64,000 nt of DNA from Flavobacteriales bacterium (GCA_002862785.1 PKDZ01000039.1:54198-118197), one strand, 5' to 3'; positions 25,323 to 34,926 are shown, counted from the first letter of the stretch. Numbers and translations: made by a program. Notes: a model not told the origin generated them from the sequence alone.

Positions 25323-26591
25323 ATGGCTTCCAGGAACTTCCTCCTCCGCGCCTCCGGTCTCCTCGTGATGGCCGGCCTCTTCGCCTCCACGGCCAGCGCC
25401 CAGCTGACCCAGGTGGAGACGGCGCAGCAACTCCAGCTGAACACCATCACCACGGCCGTCCCGTTCTTGACGATCGCCCCGGATTCCCGGAGCGGCGCCC
25501 TTGGCGATGCCGGTGTGGCCCTCACGCCGGACGGCGCCGCGATGGCGTGGAACCCGGCGCGGATGGCCTTCACCGACCAGACCTTCGAGGCCCACATGGG
25601 GTATGCCCCATGGCTCCGGGCCCTCGTGGACGACATGTCGCTGGCCTACCTCAGCGGCACCCGGAAGCTCAACAAGCGCCAGGCCGTCGGCATGGCCCTG
25701 CGGTACTTCTCCCTCGGCAACATCACGTTCACGGACGTCAACGGCACGGCCATCCGGGACTTCAGCCCCAATGAGTTCTCCCTCGACTTCGGGTTCTCCC
25801 AGAAGTTCGGTGACAAGTTCAGTGGCGGCTTCACGGCGCGCTACATCCACTCCAACCTCACCGGAGGCACCAACATTCTCGGGGCGGACAGCCGTCCAGG
25901 ACGTTCGGTGGCCGTCGACGTGGGGGTGTTCCACACCAACGACAACGTCAAGTTCGGCGACCGAGACGGCCGCATGAACTGGGGGGTGTGCGTGTCCAAC
26001 GTGGGCGCCAAGATGAGCTACACGGAGACCGCCGAGCGGGATTTCATCCCGACCAACCTGAAGGCCGGAGCCGCGGCCACGGTTTTCCTCGACGACTATA
26101 ACAACCTGACCTTCACCATGGACGCCAACAAGTTGTTGGTGCCCACGGCCCCCGCCTACGGGGAAGGAGAAGACGACGACCTCATCGTCAGCGGGTTCGA
26201 CCCCAACGTCGGTGTGGCCTCGGGCATCATCCAGAGCTTCTATGACGCTCCGGGCATCGTCGAACGGCAGGGAGATGGTACCTACCTCGTCGAGCCAGGG
26301 AGCGTCTTCCGCGAAGAGTTGCGGGAAATCAACCTTGGCGGTGGCATCGAATACGACTACAACGGCGTCTTCGCTGTGCGCGGAGGCTACTTCTTCGAGC
26401 ACTACACCAAGGGCAACCGGCAGTTCATCACCCTCGGCGCCGGCATCAAGTACACCGTGCTCGACATCGACCTGAGCTACCTGATCGCCACCACCCAGCA
26501 GAATCCGCTGGCCAACACCCTGCGGTTCTCGCTGCGTCTCGCCTTCGACGACATGGTGGGAGGTTCGGACGACGACCCCGCCAACTTCTGA
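25323..26591 (+). CDS. porV: T9SS outer-membrane shuttle protein PorV (LptO)
   Basis: PorV is a FadL-like beta-barrel that carries cargo by its C-terminal domain from the Sov translocon to PorU. The 422-residue protein has a signal peptide (TASAQ) and the characteristic start of the mature chain with [19 protein letters not shown] and [11 protein letters not shown]. The barrel strands continue to [19 protein letters not shown] 9 nt before the ATG resembles a -7 element, so porV may have its own promoter in addition to read-through from porU. ispF begins 7 nt downstream, which suggests co-transcription. Confidence 0.95.
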   Translation: MASRNFLLRASGLLVMAGLFASTASAQLTQVETAQQLQLNTITTAVPFLTIAPDSRSGALGDAGVALTPDGAAMAWNPARMAFTDQTFEAHMGYAPWLRALVDDMSLAYLSGTRKLNKRQAVGMALRYFSLGNITFTDVNGTAIRDFSPNEFSLDFGFSQKFGDKFSGGFTARYIHSNLTGGTNILGADSRPGRSVAVDVGVFHTNDNVKFGDRDGRMNWGVCVSNVGAKMSYTETAERDFIPTNLKAGAAATVFLDDYNNLTFTMDANKLLVPTAPAYGEGEDDDLIVSGFDPNVGVASGIIQSFYDAPGIVERQGDGTYLVEPGSVFREELREINLGGGIEYDYNGVFAVRGGYFFEHYTKGNRQFITLGAGIKYTVLDIDLSYLIATTQQNPLANTLRFSLRLAFDDMVGGSDDDPANF

Positions 26592-26598
26592 TCGGCGC

Positions 26599-27084
26599 AT
26601 GCCCCACCTAGACCTTCGCATCGGCTACGGATACGATGTCCACCAGCTGGCGGAAGGGGAAGAATTCTGGCTCGGAGGCATCCACATTCCCTCCGACATC
26701 GGTGCGGTCGGCCACAGCGACGCCGACGTGCTGCTCCACGTGATCTGTGATGCCCTCTTTGGGGCGCGGGCCATGGGCGATATCGGGGCCCATTTCCCGG
26801 ATACAGATGCCGCGTTCAAAGGCATCGACAGCAAAATCCTGCTCCGCGACACCGTGGCCAAGGTCTGCACGGAGGGGTGGGGCATTGTCAATGTCGACGC
26901 GACCATCTGCCTCCAGTCGCCCAAGCTGAGGCCCCACATCGACGCCATGCGCGAGTGCATCGCGGAGTGCCTTGGCATCCCCGTGGGTCGGGTCGGCGTG
27001 AAGGCCACCACCACCGAGCGTTTGGGCTTCGTCGGGACAGGCGAGGGCATCAGTGCCCATGCGGTGGTCCTTTTGGGCCGCTGA
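26599..27084 (+). CDS. ispF: 2-C-methyl-D-erythritol 2,4-cyclodiphosphate synthase
   Basis: IspF makes the cyclic diphosphate of the non-mevalonate isoprenoid pathway. The 161-residue protein has [11 protein letters not shown] with the zinc ligands Asp and His, [19 protein letters not shown], the IGAHFPDTD segment and [19 protein letters not shown]. The length is normal. It is tightly packed behind porV, an unrelated function. Confidence 0.97.
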   Translation: MPHLDLRIGYGYDVHQLAEGEEFWLGGIHIPSDIGAVGHSDADVLLHVICDALFGARAMGDIGAHFPDTDAAFKGIDSKILLRDTVAKVCTEGWGIVNVDATICLQSPKLRPHIDAMRECIAECLGIPVGRVGVKATTTERLGFVGTGEGISAHAVVLLGR

Positions 27085-27111
27085 GGTTCCTGTTGGGCGG
27101 GCCCTGCGGCC

Positions 27112-27119
27112 TATATTTG
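27112..27119 (+). promoter_or_regulatory. -7 element of pdhA
   Basis: TATATTTG is a perfect TAnnTTTG match, 20 nt before the pdhA ATG. A TTG at 27093-27095, 16 nt upstream, could serve as the -33 element. A short leader is expected. Confidence 0.65.
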
Positions 27120-27139
27120 TCTTTCGCAAATTGGGCATC

Positions 27140-28195
27140 ATGACTTCCACCACGCCTGCAAAGAAGACCACGGCACGACGGAAACCGGCCGCCAAGAAGA
27201 AGGCCAAGGCGCCGTACTCCAAGGAGACTTACATCAAGTGGCACCGCGACATGCTGTTGATGCGCCGCTTCGAGGAGCGCTGCGGTCACCTTTACATCCA
27301 ACAGAAATTCGGCGGATTCTGCCACCTCTACATCGGCCAGGAAGCCATCCTCGCTGGCATGGTGGAGGCCATCCGCCCGAACGACCGCGTCATCACGGCG
27401 TACCGTGACCACGCTCACCCGTTGGCCCTCGGCACCGATCCCAAAGTGGTGATGGCCGAGCTCTACGGAAAGAAGACCGGCTCGAGCAAGGGCAAGGGCG
27501 GTTCCATGCACATGTTCGACAAGGAGCGCAATCTCTTCGGTGGCCACGGCATCGTGGGCGGCCAGATCGGTCTTGGCGCCGGCATCGCCTTCGCCGACAA
27601 GTACCGCAAGGAGGACCACGTGACGGTCTGCTTCTTCGGGGACGGCGCCGCCCGCCAGGGCATGCTTCACGAGACCTTCAACATGGCCATGACCTGGAAG
27701 CTGCCGGTCATCTACGTGGTGGAGAACAACAAGTACGCCATGGGCACCTCGGTCGAGCGCACAACCAACGTGCACGACCTCTCTAAGCTGGGCGCCTCCT
27801 ACGAGATGCCGGCCGAGTCCGTGGACGGCATGTCCCCGGAAGCCGTGGCCGAGGCCATGGCCCGCGCCGCAGAGCACTGCCGCAAGGGAGAGGGGCCGTA
27901 CCTCCTCGACATCCAGACCTATCGCTACAAGGGCCACTCCATGAGCGACCCGCAGAAGTACCGCACCAAGGGTGAGGTCGAGGATTACCAGGAGCGCGAC
28001 CCGATTGCCCACTGCGCCGAGGTGATCACCGACAACAAGTGGATGACGGAAGCCGAGCTCAAGGCCGTCGACAAGGAAGTCAAGGCCCAGGTTGAAGAGG
28101 CCATCCAATTCGCTGAGGAGAGTCCGCTGCCCGAGGCGCACGAGCTCTACGAGGACGTCTACGTGACGCCCAACTACCCCTTCGTCAACGACTGA
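27140..28195 (+). CDS. pdhA: Pyruvate dehydrogenase E1 component, alpha subunit
   Basis: E1-alpha forms, with E1-beta, the thiamine-diphosphate enzyme that decarboxylates pyruvate and acetylates the E2 lipoyl group. Of 351 residues, the TPP-binding motif is GDGAARQGMLHETFN with ENNKYAMGT, and the phosphorylation-loop region is YRYKGHSMSDPQKYR. The start is the ATG after the promoter element. The first 28 residues are an unusual Lys/Ala/Pro-rich basic tail (KKTTARRKPAAKKKAK) before the conserved YIKWHRDMLLMRRFE. No E1-beta gene is in the window. E2 follows at 20 nt. Confidence 0.93.
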   Translation: MTSTTPAKKTTARRKPAAKKKAKAPYSKETYIKWHRDMLLMRRFEERCGHLYIQQKFGGFCHLYIGQEAILAGMVEAIRPNDRVITAYRDHAHPLALGTDPKVVMAELYGKKTGSSKGKGGSMHMFDKERNLFGGHGIVGGQIGLGAGIAFADKYRKEDHVTVCFFGDGAARQGMLHETFNMAMTWKLPVIYVVENNKYAMGTSVERTTNVHDLSKLGASYEMPAESVDGMSPEAVAEAMARAAEHCRKGEGPYLLDIQTYRYKGHSMSDPQKYRTKGEVEDYQERDPIAHCAEVITDNKWMTEAELKAVDKEVKAQVEEAIQFAEESPLPEAHELYEDVYVTPNYPFVND

Positions 28196-28215
28196 ACGAC
28201 TGATTCACAACTCTG

Positions 28216-29490
28216 ATGGCTGAAATCGTACGCATGCCGAAGCTCAGCGACACCATGACCGAGGGTGTCGTGGCTGAGTGGCACAAGAACGTAGGGGACC
28301 AGGTCGAATCTGGCGAGGTGCTCGCCGAGATCGAGACCGACAAGGCGACCATGGAATTTGAGTCCTTCCAGGATGGTGTGCTCTTGCACATCGGTGTGGA
28401 CAAAGGCGCCACGGCCGCCGTGGACAGCATCCTCGCCATCCTCGGAGAGGCTGGAGAAGATGTGAGCGGCCTGCTCGCCGCGGAGGCCGAGGCTCCGGCC
28501 CCCGCCGCTCCGTCACCCGAACCGGCTCCGGCCCCCGCTCCGGCCCCCGCTCCGGTGGAGGCCGCTCCCGCTCCTGCTCCGGCCCCTGTGGTGGCTCCGG
28601 CTCCTGCTGTGGCTCCCGCGGCCAAGGTGGCCGCTCCGGCCCCGTCCGCCAATGGCAAGATCAAGGCCTCCCCGCTGGCGGCCCGCTTGGCCGCCGAGCG
28701 CGGCATCGACCTCGGCCGGGTGACCGGCACTGGCGACGGTGGTCGCATCGTCAAGCGCGACATCGAAGGCTACGTGCCCGCTCCGGCTGCGTCCGGACTC
28801 GGTGCTGTGGAGTCCTCCACCGACTTCCCAGTGACCCAGATGCGCAAGACCATTGCGCGCCGCCTCGCCGAATCCAAGTTCACCGCCCCGCACTTCTACC
28901 TCAAGTTGTCCGTCGACATGGGCGCTGCGGTGGAGGCTCGCATGGCCATCAATGAACAGGAAGGCGTCAAGGTGAGCTTCAACGACATGGTCGTCAAGGC
29001 CGTATCGCTGGCCCTCAAGAAGCACCCGGCCGTCAACAGCGCCTGGATGGACACCCACATCCGCCAGAACGACCATGTCCACATCGGTGTGGCCGTGGCC
29101 GTCGAGGATGGACTGCTCGTCCCCGTGGTGCGCCACGCCGACCGGAAGTCCCTCACCGAGATTGGGGCAGAGGTCAAGGATTACGCCGGCAAGGCTCGGG
29201 AGAAGAAGCTGCAGCCCAGCGATTGGGAAGGCAACACCTTCACCATCTCCAACCTCGGCATGTTCGGCATCGAGGACTTCACCGCGATCATCAACCCGCC
29301 GGATGCCTGCATCCTGGCCGTCGGCGGCATCAGCGATGTGCCGGTCGTCAAGGACGGCGCCGTCGTGCCGGGCAAAGTGATGAAGCTCACCCTCAGCTGC
29401 GACCACCGCGTCGTGGACGGCGCCACCGGTGCCGCCTTCCTCCAGGAGGTCAAATCCCTCCTCGAGCACCCGGTTCGCATGTTGGCCTGA
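28216..29490 (+). CDS. pdhC: Pyruvate dehydrogenase E2, dihydrolipoamide acetyltransferase
   Basis: E2 forms the core of the pyruvate dehydrogenase complex and transfers acetyl groups to CoA. The 424-residue protein has a single lipoyl domain (lysine in IETDKATMEFES), a long Ala/Pro linker (about residues 95-145), a peripheral-subunit binding domain (SPLAARLAAERGIDLGRVTGTG) and the catalytic domain with the active site SCDHRVVDGATGAAFL. A 2-oxoisovalerate or 2-oxoglutarate E2 is less likely given the E1-alpha next to it. recG starts 13 nt downstream. Confidence 0.93.
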   Translation: MAEIVRMPKLSDTMTEGVVAEWHKNVGDQVESGEVLAEIETDKATMEFESFQDGVLLHIGVDKGATAAVDSILAILGEAGEDVSGLLAAEAEAPAPAAPSPEPAPAPAPAPAPVEAAPAPAPAPVVAPAPAVAPAAKVAAPAPSANGKIKASPLAARLAAERGIDLGRVTGTGDGGRIVKRDIEGYVPAPAASGLGAVESSTDFPVTQMRKTIARRLAESKFTAPHFYLKLSVDMGAAVEARMAINEQEGVKVSFNDMVVKAVSLALKKHPAVNSAWMDTHIRQNDHVHIGVAVAVEDGLLVPVVRHADRKSLTEIGAEVKDYAGKAREKKLQPSDWEGNTFTISNLGMFGIEDFTAIINPPDACILAVGGISDVPVVKDGAVVPGKVMKLTLSCDHRVVDGATGAAFLQEVKSLLEHPVRMLA

Positions 29491-29503
29491 TCTTCCGGCC
29501 ACG

Positions 29504-31624
29504 ATGCCGGAACCGCTGAACGCCTCCACCCCGATCGAATTCCTGAAGGGAATCGGTCCCAAACGGGCGGAGGCATTGGCGGAGGACCTCGCCATCCAAA
29601 CCTGTGGCGACCTGCTGTTCCACCTGCCGTTCCGGTATGAGGACCGCACCCGCTTCCATCGGGTCTCGGAGACCGTGCCCGGTCCCGTCCAGGTCCAATT
29701 GAGGGGCACCATCCGCAAGCTCAAGGAAGTCCAGCAGAAGCGGGGCCAAAGGCTCGAAGCTGAATTCGTCGACGAGCACGGGGACGCCCTGCCCCTTGTC
29801 TGGTTCAAGGGGGCCAAATGGGTGGCCCGCAACCTGCCCATCGGCCAACCCTGCGTGCTGTGGGGCCGCATCAGCGACTACAAGGGCGGACGCAACATGG
29901 CCCACCCCGAGGTGCTGACCCTGCAGGAGGCCCGGGCGGCCAGCGCCCTCCACCCAGTCTATGGTTCCACCGAACGCCTCGGCCGGTTCGGATTGAATTC
30001 CAACGGGATTGGCAAGGCCGTCCAACGCCTCATCGCCCAGCTCCGAGAGTTGCATGGACCCGAATGGATGGCGGAGACCCTGCCGGACGGCATCCTGGCC
30101 CATCGCGGATTGCCTCGTCTCGCCACGGCCATGGAACAGGTCCACCAGCCGGCCGATGTGCAAGCTGAACGGCTGGGCAGATTCCGTCTGAAATTCGAGG
30201 AATTCCTCTTCCTGCAGCTGCTGCTCGTCCAGCACCGGAACCGACAGACCACGGCCTTGCCCGGCCCGGCTTTCGCCGAGGTCGGCGAGCAGTTCAACCG
30301 CTTCTATTCGGAGCGGATTCCCTTTGAGCTCACCGAAGCCCAGAAGCGGGTCATCCGTGAAATCCGGGAGGATACGCGCAACGGAACCCACATGAACCGC
30401 CTGCTTCAAGGAGACGTCGGCAGTGGAAAGACGATGGTGGCGCTGCTGACGGCCCTGCTCGCCGTCGACAACGGGTGTCAGGCCTGCATCATGGCGCCCA
30501 CGGAAATCCTCGCTCAGCAACATCTCGCCAGCTTTCGGGAGATGCTGGGTGATCTGCCGGTGCGCGTGGAGCTGTTGACCGGGTCCGTCAAGGCTGCGGA
30601 TCGGAAGCCCATTCTTGCGGGCCTCGCAGAGGGGGCGGTTCACCTCCTTGTCGGCACCCATGCCGTGCTGGAACCCAAGGTGATCTTCCATCGCCTCGGA
30701 TTGGTCGTCATCGACGAGCAGCACCGCTTCGGCGTGGCCCAACGCGCTCGCCTCTGGGCCAAGGCAGACATCCCCCCGCACATCCTCGTGATGACCGCCA
30801 CGCCCATTCCCCGCACGCTGAGCATGACGGTGTACGGGGACCTCGATGTAAGCGTCATCGACGAGCTCCCGCCGGGACGGAAGCCGATTCGCACCGTCCA
30901 TCGGACCGATGCCCAGCGGCTCGCGGTCTTCGGGTTCATGCGGGACCAGATCGCCGAAGGCCGGCAGGTGTACGTGGTGTATCCGCTCATCGAAGAGTCT
31001 GCTCAGCTCGATCACAAGGACTTGATGGACGGCTATGAGAGCCTGACCCGTCATTTTCCGGCACCGGACCACCGCATCAGCATCGTGCACGGACGGATGA
31101 AGCCGGAGGACAAAGATGCCGAGATGCAACGCTTCGCCAGCGGGAAGACGCAGATCATGGTTGCGACCACCGTCATCGAGGTGGGGGTCAATGTGCCCAA
31201 TGCGTCTGTGATGGTCATCGAGAGCGCCGAGCGGTTCGGCCTGAGTCAATTGCATCAGCTCAGGGGGCGGGTCGGCCGGGGGGGCAACCAGAGTTTCTGT
31301 GTCCTGATGAGTGGCAAGGAACTCGGCAAGGAAGCCCGCCGGAGGTTGGAAACCATGTGCCGGACCCAGGACGGTTTCGAAATCGCCGAGGTCGACCTGG
31401 AGCTGAGGGGGCCAGGTGACTTGATGGGCACCAAACAAAGCGGCGTGCTCGACCTCAAGGTCGCCGACCTTGTCAAGGACCGGGCCCTGCTTGAGGATGC
31501 TCGGGACCTTGCGCGCCGCGTGCTGAGGGAGGACCCTGAACTCGATGCCCCGAAGCACGCCTTGCTCCGAACTGGGGTCGACCGACTGCGGGCCTCGCGT
31601 CCGGATTGGAGCCGAATCGCTTGA
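29504..31624 (+). CDS. recG: ATP-dependent DNA helicase RecG
   Basis: RecG remodels stalled replication forks and branched recombination intermediates. The start ATG (MPEPLNASTPIEF) gives 706 residues. The N-terminal helix-hairpin-helix-like GIGPKRAEALAEDL and wedge/OB domain are followed by helicase motifs: LLQGDVGSGKTMVALL (Walker A), APTEILAQQH, DEQHRFGV (DExH box), TATPIPRTL and QLHQLRGRVGRG (motif VI). The ORF-track start lies inside pdhC and is rejected. Confidence 0.97.
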   Translation: MPEPLNASTPIEFLKGIGPKRAEALAEDLAIQTCGDLLFHLPFRYEDRTRFHRVSETVPGPVQVQLRGTIRKLKEVQQKRGQRLEAEFVDEHGDALPLVWFKGAKWVARNLPIGQPCVLWGRISDYKGGRNMAHPEVLTLQEARAASALHPVYGSTERLGRFGLNSNGIGKAVQRLIAQLRELHGPEWMAETLPDGILAHRGLPRLATAMEQVHQPADVQAERLGRFRLKFEEFLFLQLLLVQHRNRQTTALPGPAFAEVGEQFNRFYSERIPFELTEAQKRVIREIREDTRNGTHMNRLLQGDVGSGKTMVALLTALLAVDNGCQACIMAPTEILAQQHLASFREMLGDLPVRVELLTGSVKAADRKPILAGLAEGAVHLLVGTHAVLEPKVIFHRLGLVVIDEQHRFGVAQRARLWAKADIPPHILVMTATPIPRTLSMTVYGDLDVSVIDELPPGRKPIRTVHRTDAQRLAVFGFMRDQIAEGRQVYVVYPLIEESAQLDHKDLMDGYESLTRHFPAPDHRISIVHGRMKPEDKDAEMQRFASGKTQIMVATTVIEVGVNVPNASVMVIESAERFGLSQLHQLRGRVGRGGNQSFCVLMSGKELGKEARRRLETMCRTQDGFEIAEVDLELRGPGDLMGTKQSGVLDLKVADLVKDRALLEDARDLARRVLREDPELDAPKHALLRTGVDRLRASRPDWSRIA

Positions 31625-31688
31625 GTCATGCACCGCTCGGTTGTGGGCAAGTTCGGCGGGATTGAACGCCAAAGACCCTGAGGGCCAC

Positions 31689-31696
31689 TAAGTTTG
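31689..31696 (+). promoter_or_regulatory. -7 element immediately before the 31702 gene
   Basis: TAAGTTTG is a perfect TAnnTTTG and ends 5 nt before the ATG, predicting a leaderless transcript. A TTG at 31662 is 24 nt upstream, longer than usual spacing. Confidence 0.65.
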
Positions 31697-31701
31697 AGAG
31701 A

Positions 31702-32628
31702 ATGAACGCCGGTGGACGTCCTTTCTGGTTGGCCTTGAGTGCAGGACTGGCTCTCGCGGCGGCCGCGAGTTGGTCCTTTCTGTCCGGTCCGGAGGCTGCA
31801 AAACCGACAGCGTCCGACCCCATCCTCACCGCCGTCAATCTGGATTCCTTGACCGAGGCGGTCGACGATCAGAGGGTTTCCGACGAGCGGGCGGCGGACG
31901 TGACCTTTTCCTTCGCGGTCGAGGTGAAGCGCTTCGACGATGGAACCGTCCTTGAACAGGATGACCTCCACCGCATGACCTGCCGGGCCCCTTCCGGCGA
32001 TGCCCGCTGGGAAATCGGGATGGATGGCCCTCTGCTCGGGGCGTATCGGTTCGACGCCAACGACGATGGCACGGATGAATTTCTGCTGGTTGACCGGGCC
32101 CACGCCATCGGCCTCGATGCCGGAGGCCGCTCGATTCCTGGATTCTCCATTCGACCCAATTGCGACATCACGGCCCATGCGGTCGTGGACTACGATGGAA
32201 AAGGGGAGGAGCGCTACCTGCTCGGCCTGTCCGATGGGCGCCTCCTGAACCACCGCAAGCTTGGTGAGGCGACCCCGGGTTGGAAGCATGTCTCCAAGGG
32301 AGCCGCGATCCAGTCGGTTGCTCACCTCCGGGCAGGGCGAAAGGATTACCTCTGCACGGTCGATGAGAAGGGCGTCGTGATGCTCCTCAAACGGAGCGGC
32401 CAGCGCCGGGTGAGGACGCCGGCCCAATTGCATCCGCAGGAGGGGCCACGTGCGGTCGCCTATGAAGTCCGGTCCGACATCGGGTCCTCCATTCTCGTGT
32501 CGAGGAATGCTGAAGGAGAGGTGGAATCCCGCCGGTTCGAGGATGGCATCGCCAGTCCGGCATCCAGCGCGGAAATCCGGTTGCTCGAGACCGTCGAGGC
32601 CCGGTTGCCCAACCCGGAGACGCCCTGA
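31702..32628 (+). CDS. Exported protein of unknown function, possible beta-propeller
   Basis: This is a 308-residue protein with one N-terminal hydrophobic segment (FWLALSAGLALAAAASW), either an uncleaved anchor or a signal peptide, and no lipobox. The rest is beta-rich with repeats of a blade-like pattern, for example YRFDANDDGTDEFLLVDR and VVDYDGKGEERYLLGL, which look like the Asp-rich loops of VCBS/FG-GAP or propeller proteins. No catalytic motif is recognised. It has its own promoter. Its stop is one base from the stop of the convergent acyl-CoA dehydrogenase gene. Confidence 0.7.
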   Translation: MNAGGRPFWLALSAGLALAAAASWSFLSGPEAAKPTASDPILTAVNLDSLTEAVDDQRVSDERAADVTFSFAVEVKRFDDGTVLEQDDLHRMTCRAPSGDARWEIGMDGPLLGAYRFDANDDGTDEFLLVDRAHAIGLDAGGRSIPGFSIRPNCDITAHAVVDYDGKGEERYLLGLSDGRLLNHRKLGEATPGWKHVSKGAAIQSVAHLRAGRKDYLCTVDEKGVVMLLKRSGQRRVRTPAQLHPQEGPRAVAYEVRSDIGSSILVSRNAEGEVESRRFEDGIASPASSAEIRLLETVEARLPNPETP

Positions 32629-32629
32629 A

Positions 32630-33772
32630 TCAGTCTTGGAGGATGGAGCGCGAGATGACGATGCGCTGCACCTCGCTCGTGCCTTCGTAGATCTGCGTGA
32701 TCTTGGAATCGCGCATGAGGCGCTCCACGTGGTATTCCTTGACGTAGCCGTATCCGCCGTGCACCTGGACCGCTTGGTCCGTCACCCGGCCGGCCACCTC
32801 TGAGGCGTACAGTTTGGCCATCGAGCTGGCGAGGTCGTAGTCCTGACCCTGATCCTTGAGCCACGCGGCCTTGAGGCAGAGCATGCGGGCGGCCTCGACC
32901 TCGGTGGCCATGTCGGCGAGCTTGAAGGCGATGGCCTGATGCTTGTGGATTTCCTTGCCGAAAGCCTTGCGCTCCTTGGAGTAGGCCAGGGCAAATTCCA
33001 GGGCGCCGGAGGCGATGCCCAGCGCTTGGGCGGCGATGCCGATGCGACCGCCAGCGAGGGTCTTCATGGCGAACTTGAAACCGAATCCGTTCTCACCGAC
33101 GCGGTTGGCCTTGGGCACCTTGACATCCTGGAACATCAGAGTGTGTGTATCGCTGCCGCGGATGCCCATCTTGTCCTCCTTCGCCCCGACGATGAAGCCC
33201 TCCATTCCGCGCTCCACGACGAGACAATTGATGCCGCGGTGGCCCTTGTCGGCGTCGGTCTGTGCGATGACCAGGTAGGTGCTGGCCGAACCACCGTTGG
33301 TGATCCAGTTCTTGGTGCCATTGAGGAGGTAATGGTCCCCCATGTCGATGGCCGTCGTGCGTTGGCTGGTGGCGTCGCTTCCCGCTTCGGGCTCGCTCAG
33401 GCAGAAGGCCCCGATCTTCTCCCCCCGGGCGAGGGGGGCGAGGAACTTCTCCTTCTGCTCCTCGGTTCCATATTCTTCCAATCCCCAGCAAACGAGGCTG
33501 TTGTTGACCGAGACGCAGACCGAGGCGGAGGCGTCAATCTTGGACAGTTCCTCCATGGCGAGAACATAGCTCACCGTGTCCATGCCACTTCCGCCATATT
33601 TGGGGTCGACCATCATGCCCATGAAGCCCAATTCACCGAGCTGGCGAACCTCGTCGGCGGGAAAGCGCTGTTCGTTGTCCCGGTCGATGACGCCGGGTTT
33701 GAGGACGTTCTGGGCGAAATCGCGGGCCGCGTCGCGCACGGCGCGCTGCTCTTCGTTGAGTTCCAGGATCAT
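32630..33772 (-). CDS. Short-/medium-chain acyl-CoA dehydrogenase
   Basis: This is a 380-residue flavoenzyme that introduces the alpha-beta double bond in acyl-CoA (fatty-acid or branched-chain amino-acid oxidation) and passes electrons to ETF. The start at MILELNEEQRAVRDA removes a 10-residue extension. Signatures are AFCLSEPEAGSD, the flavin-site KNWITNGG, and the C-terminal helix with QIYEGTSEVQRIVISR, which holds the catalytic Glu of the SCAD/MCAD type. Chain-length preference cannot be told. A TATCTTTG promoter box lies 27 nt upstream. It diverges from anmK. Confidence 0.93.
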   Translation of the reverse strand: MILELNEEQRAVRDAARDFAQNVLKPGVIDRDNEQRFPADEVRQLGELGFMGMMVDPKYGGSGMDTVSYVLAMEELSKIDASASVCVSVNNSLVCWGLEEYGTEEQKEKFLAPLARGEKIGAFCLSEPEAGSDATSQRTTAIDMGDHYLLNGTKNWITNGGSASTYLVIAQTDADKGHRGINCLVVERGMEGFIVGAKEDKMGIRGSDTHTLMFQDVKVPKANRVGENGFGFKFAMKTLAGGRIGIAAQALGIASGALEFALAYSKERKAFGKEIHKHQAIAFKLADMATEVEAARMLCLKAAWLKDQGQDYDLASSMAKLYASEVAGRVTDQAVQVHGGYGYVKEYHVERLMRDSKITQIYEGTSEVQRIVISRSILQD

Positions 33773-33789
33773 TGCAGGAGTCTCGTAAG

Positions 33790-34926
33790 GTGAGGACGAC
33801 AAAGATAGCTCAGGATGCCCCCACGTCTTATCCGGAAGACAGGGTTTGGCGCGTCATCGGGACCATGTCGGGCACATCCTGTGACGGCCTTGATGTGGTG
33901 CTGGTCGAAATCAGGAAGGAAGGGACGGCCGTGACCCTCCTTGAATGGACGGCCTTCGACTACGGTCCCGAGTGGTCCAAGCGGTTGCGGGAACTTTCCA
34001 TCTTGTCCGAACTGGAGGCTCTCCGGCTTGAGCAGCAATGGACGGAGTGGGTGTCGGACCGGATTGCGGGATGTCTTCGGGTGTGGGCTGCGGTCCATGG
34101 GCCGGCCCACCTCGTTGGTTTCAGCGGCCACACCTGGTACCATGAGCCCGGTGGAAGGGGGACCCGGGCCATTGGGGCGGGTGCGCATCTGGCCAACACA
34201 TTGAGTTTGCCCGTGGTGGCCGACTACCGGTCGGCAGATGTGGCGGCCGGCGGCCAGGGAGCCCCCCTCGTGCCCCTGTTTGATAGCGTCGTCTTTGCCG
34301 GCCATGGCGCTTGTCTCAACCTCGGTGGCATCGCCAACTTTACCTGGCTTCCGAAGTCGACCGGCGGCTCTGTGAGGGCGGCCGACGTGTGCGGGGCCAA
34401 CCTCCTTCTCAACCGCCAGGCCCGGCGGGCAGGACTGGCCTTCGACCGGGATGGTGCCCTCGCGAAAAGCGGGACCGTCCAGCAAGACGCCCTCGCCGAG
34501 CTGGAGGCGTGGTCCTACCTTCATCGCGAGGGACCCAAGTCGCTGGCCGCAGAAGACCTCGACCCGCTGCATGCCGTCCTGGATCGCATTCCTGACCCCC
34601 GGGATGCGTCCGCCACAGCCGTGGAGTGGTTGGCCAAGACGGCAGCCAGCAGCCTCGACCCGTCGGAAGGATCCAACCGCATCTTGCTCGTGACCGGCGG
34701 CGGTGCGCATCACCAGCACCTCATGGAGCGGTTGCGCTCCATGCTGCCCATGGGGTGGGCGCTGGAGATCCCGGAACCGGAGTGGGTGGATGGCAAAGAG
34801 GCCGTCGCGTTCGCTTGGCTGGCGCTCCGCACGGCACAGGGTCAATTCACCTCGCTGGCGACGGTGACCGGCGCCTCACAGGATGTCTGCGGAGGGGTTC
34901 TCTTCGGTACCTTCGCGACGCCCTGA
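33790..34926 (+). CDS. anmK: Anhydro-N-acetylmuramic acid kinase
   Basis: AnmK phosphorylates and opens 1,6-anhydro-MurNAc during cell-wall recycling. Family motifs seen are VIGTMSGTSCDGLD, GFSGHTWYHEPGG, YRSADVAAGGQGAPLVP, LNLGGIANFTWLP and VTGGGAHHQHLM. The start is uncertain. The frame has no ATG before the conserved GTMSGTS segment; the candidates are this GTG (378 residues) and a TTG at 33772 that overlaps the start codon of the divergent dehydrogenase gene. The stop shares a base with the next start (TGATG). Confidence 0.9.
   Translation: MRTTKIAQDAPTSYPEDRVWRVIGTMSGTSCDGLDVVLVEIRKEGTAVTLLEWTAFDYGPEWSKRLRELSILSELEALRLEQQWTEWVSDRIAGCLRVWAAVHGPAHLVGFSGHTWYHEPGGRGTRAIGAGAHLANTLSLPVVADYRSADVAAGGQGAPLVPLFDSVVFAGHGACLNLGGIANFTWLPKSTGGSVRAADVCGANLLLNRQARRAGLAFDRDGALAKSGTVQQDALAELEAWSYLHREGPKSLAAEDLDPLHAVLDRIPDPRDASATAVEWLAKTAASSLDPSEGSNRILLVTGGGAHHQHLMERLRSMLPMGWALEIPEPEWVDGKEAVAFAWLALRTAQGQFTSLATVTGASQDVCGGVLFGTFATP
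33800..33807 (-). promoter_or_regulatory. -7 element of the acyl-CoA dehydrogenase gene
   Basis: On the minus strand TATCTTTG is a perfect TAnnTTTG match, 27 nt before the ATG. The box lies inside the 5' coding part of the divergent anmK gene. Confidence 0.6.

Noticed and set aside
25320-31672. Minus ORFs opposite porV, E2 and recG (433, 452, 740 residues)
   Set aside because: Antisense shadows of recognised genes.
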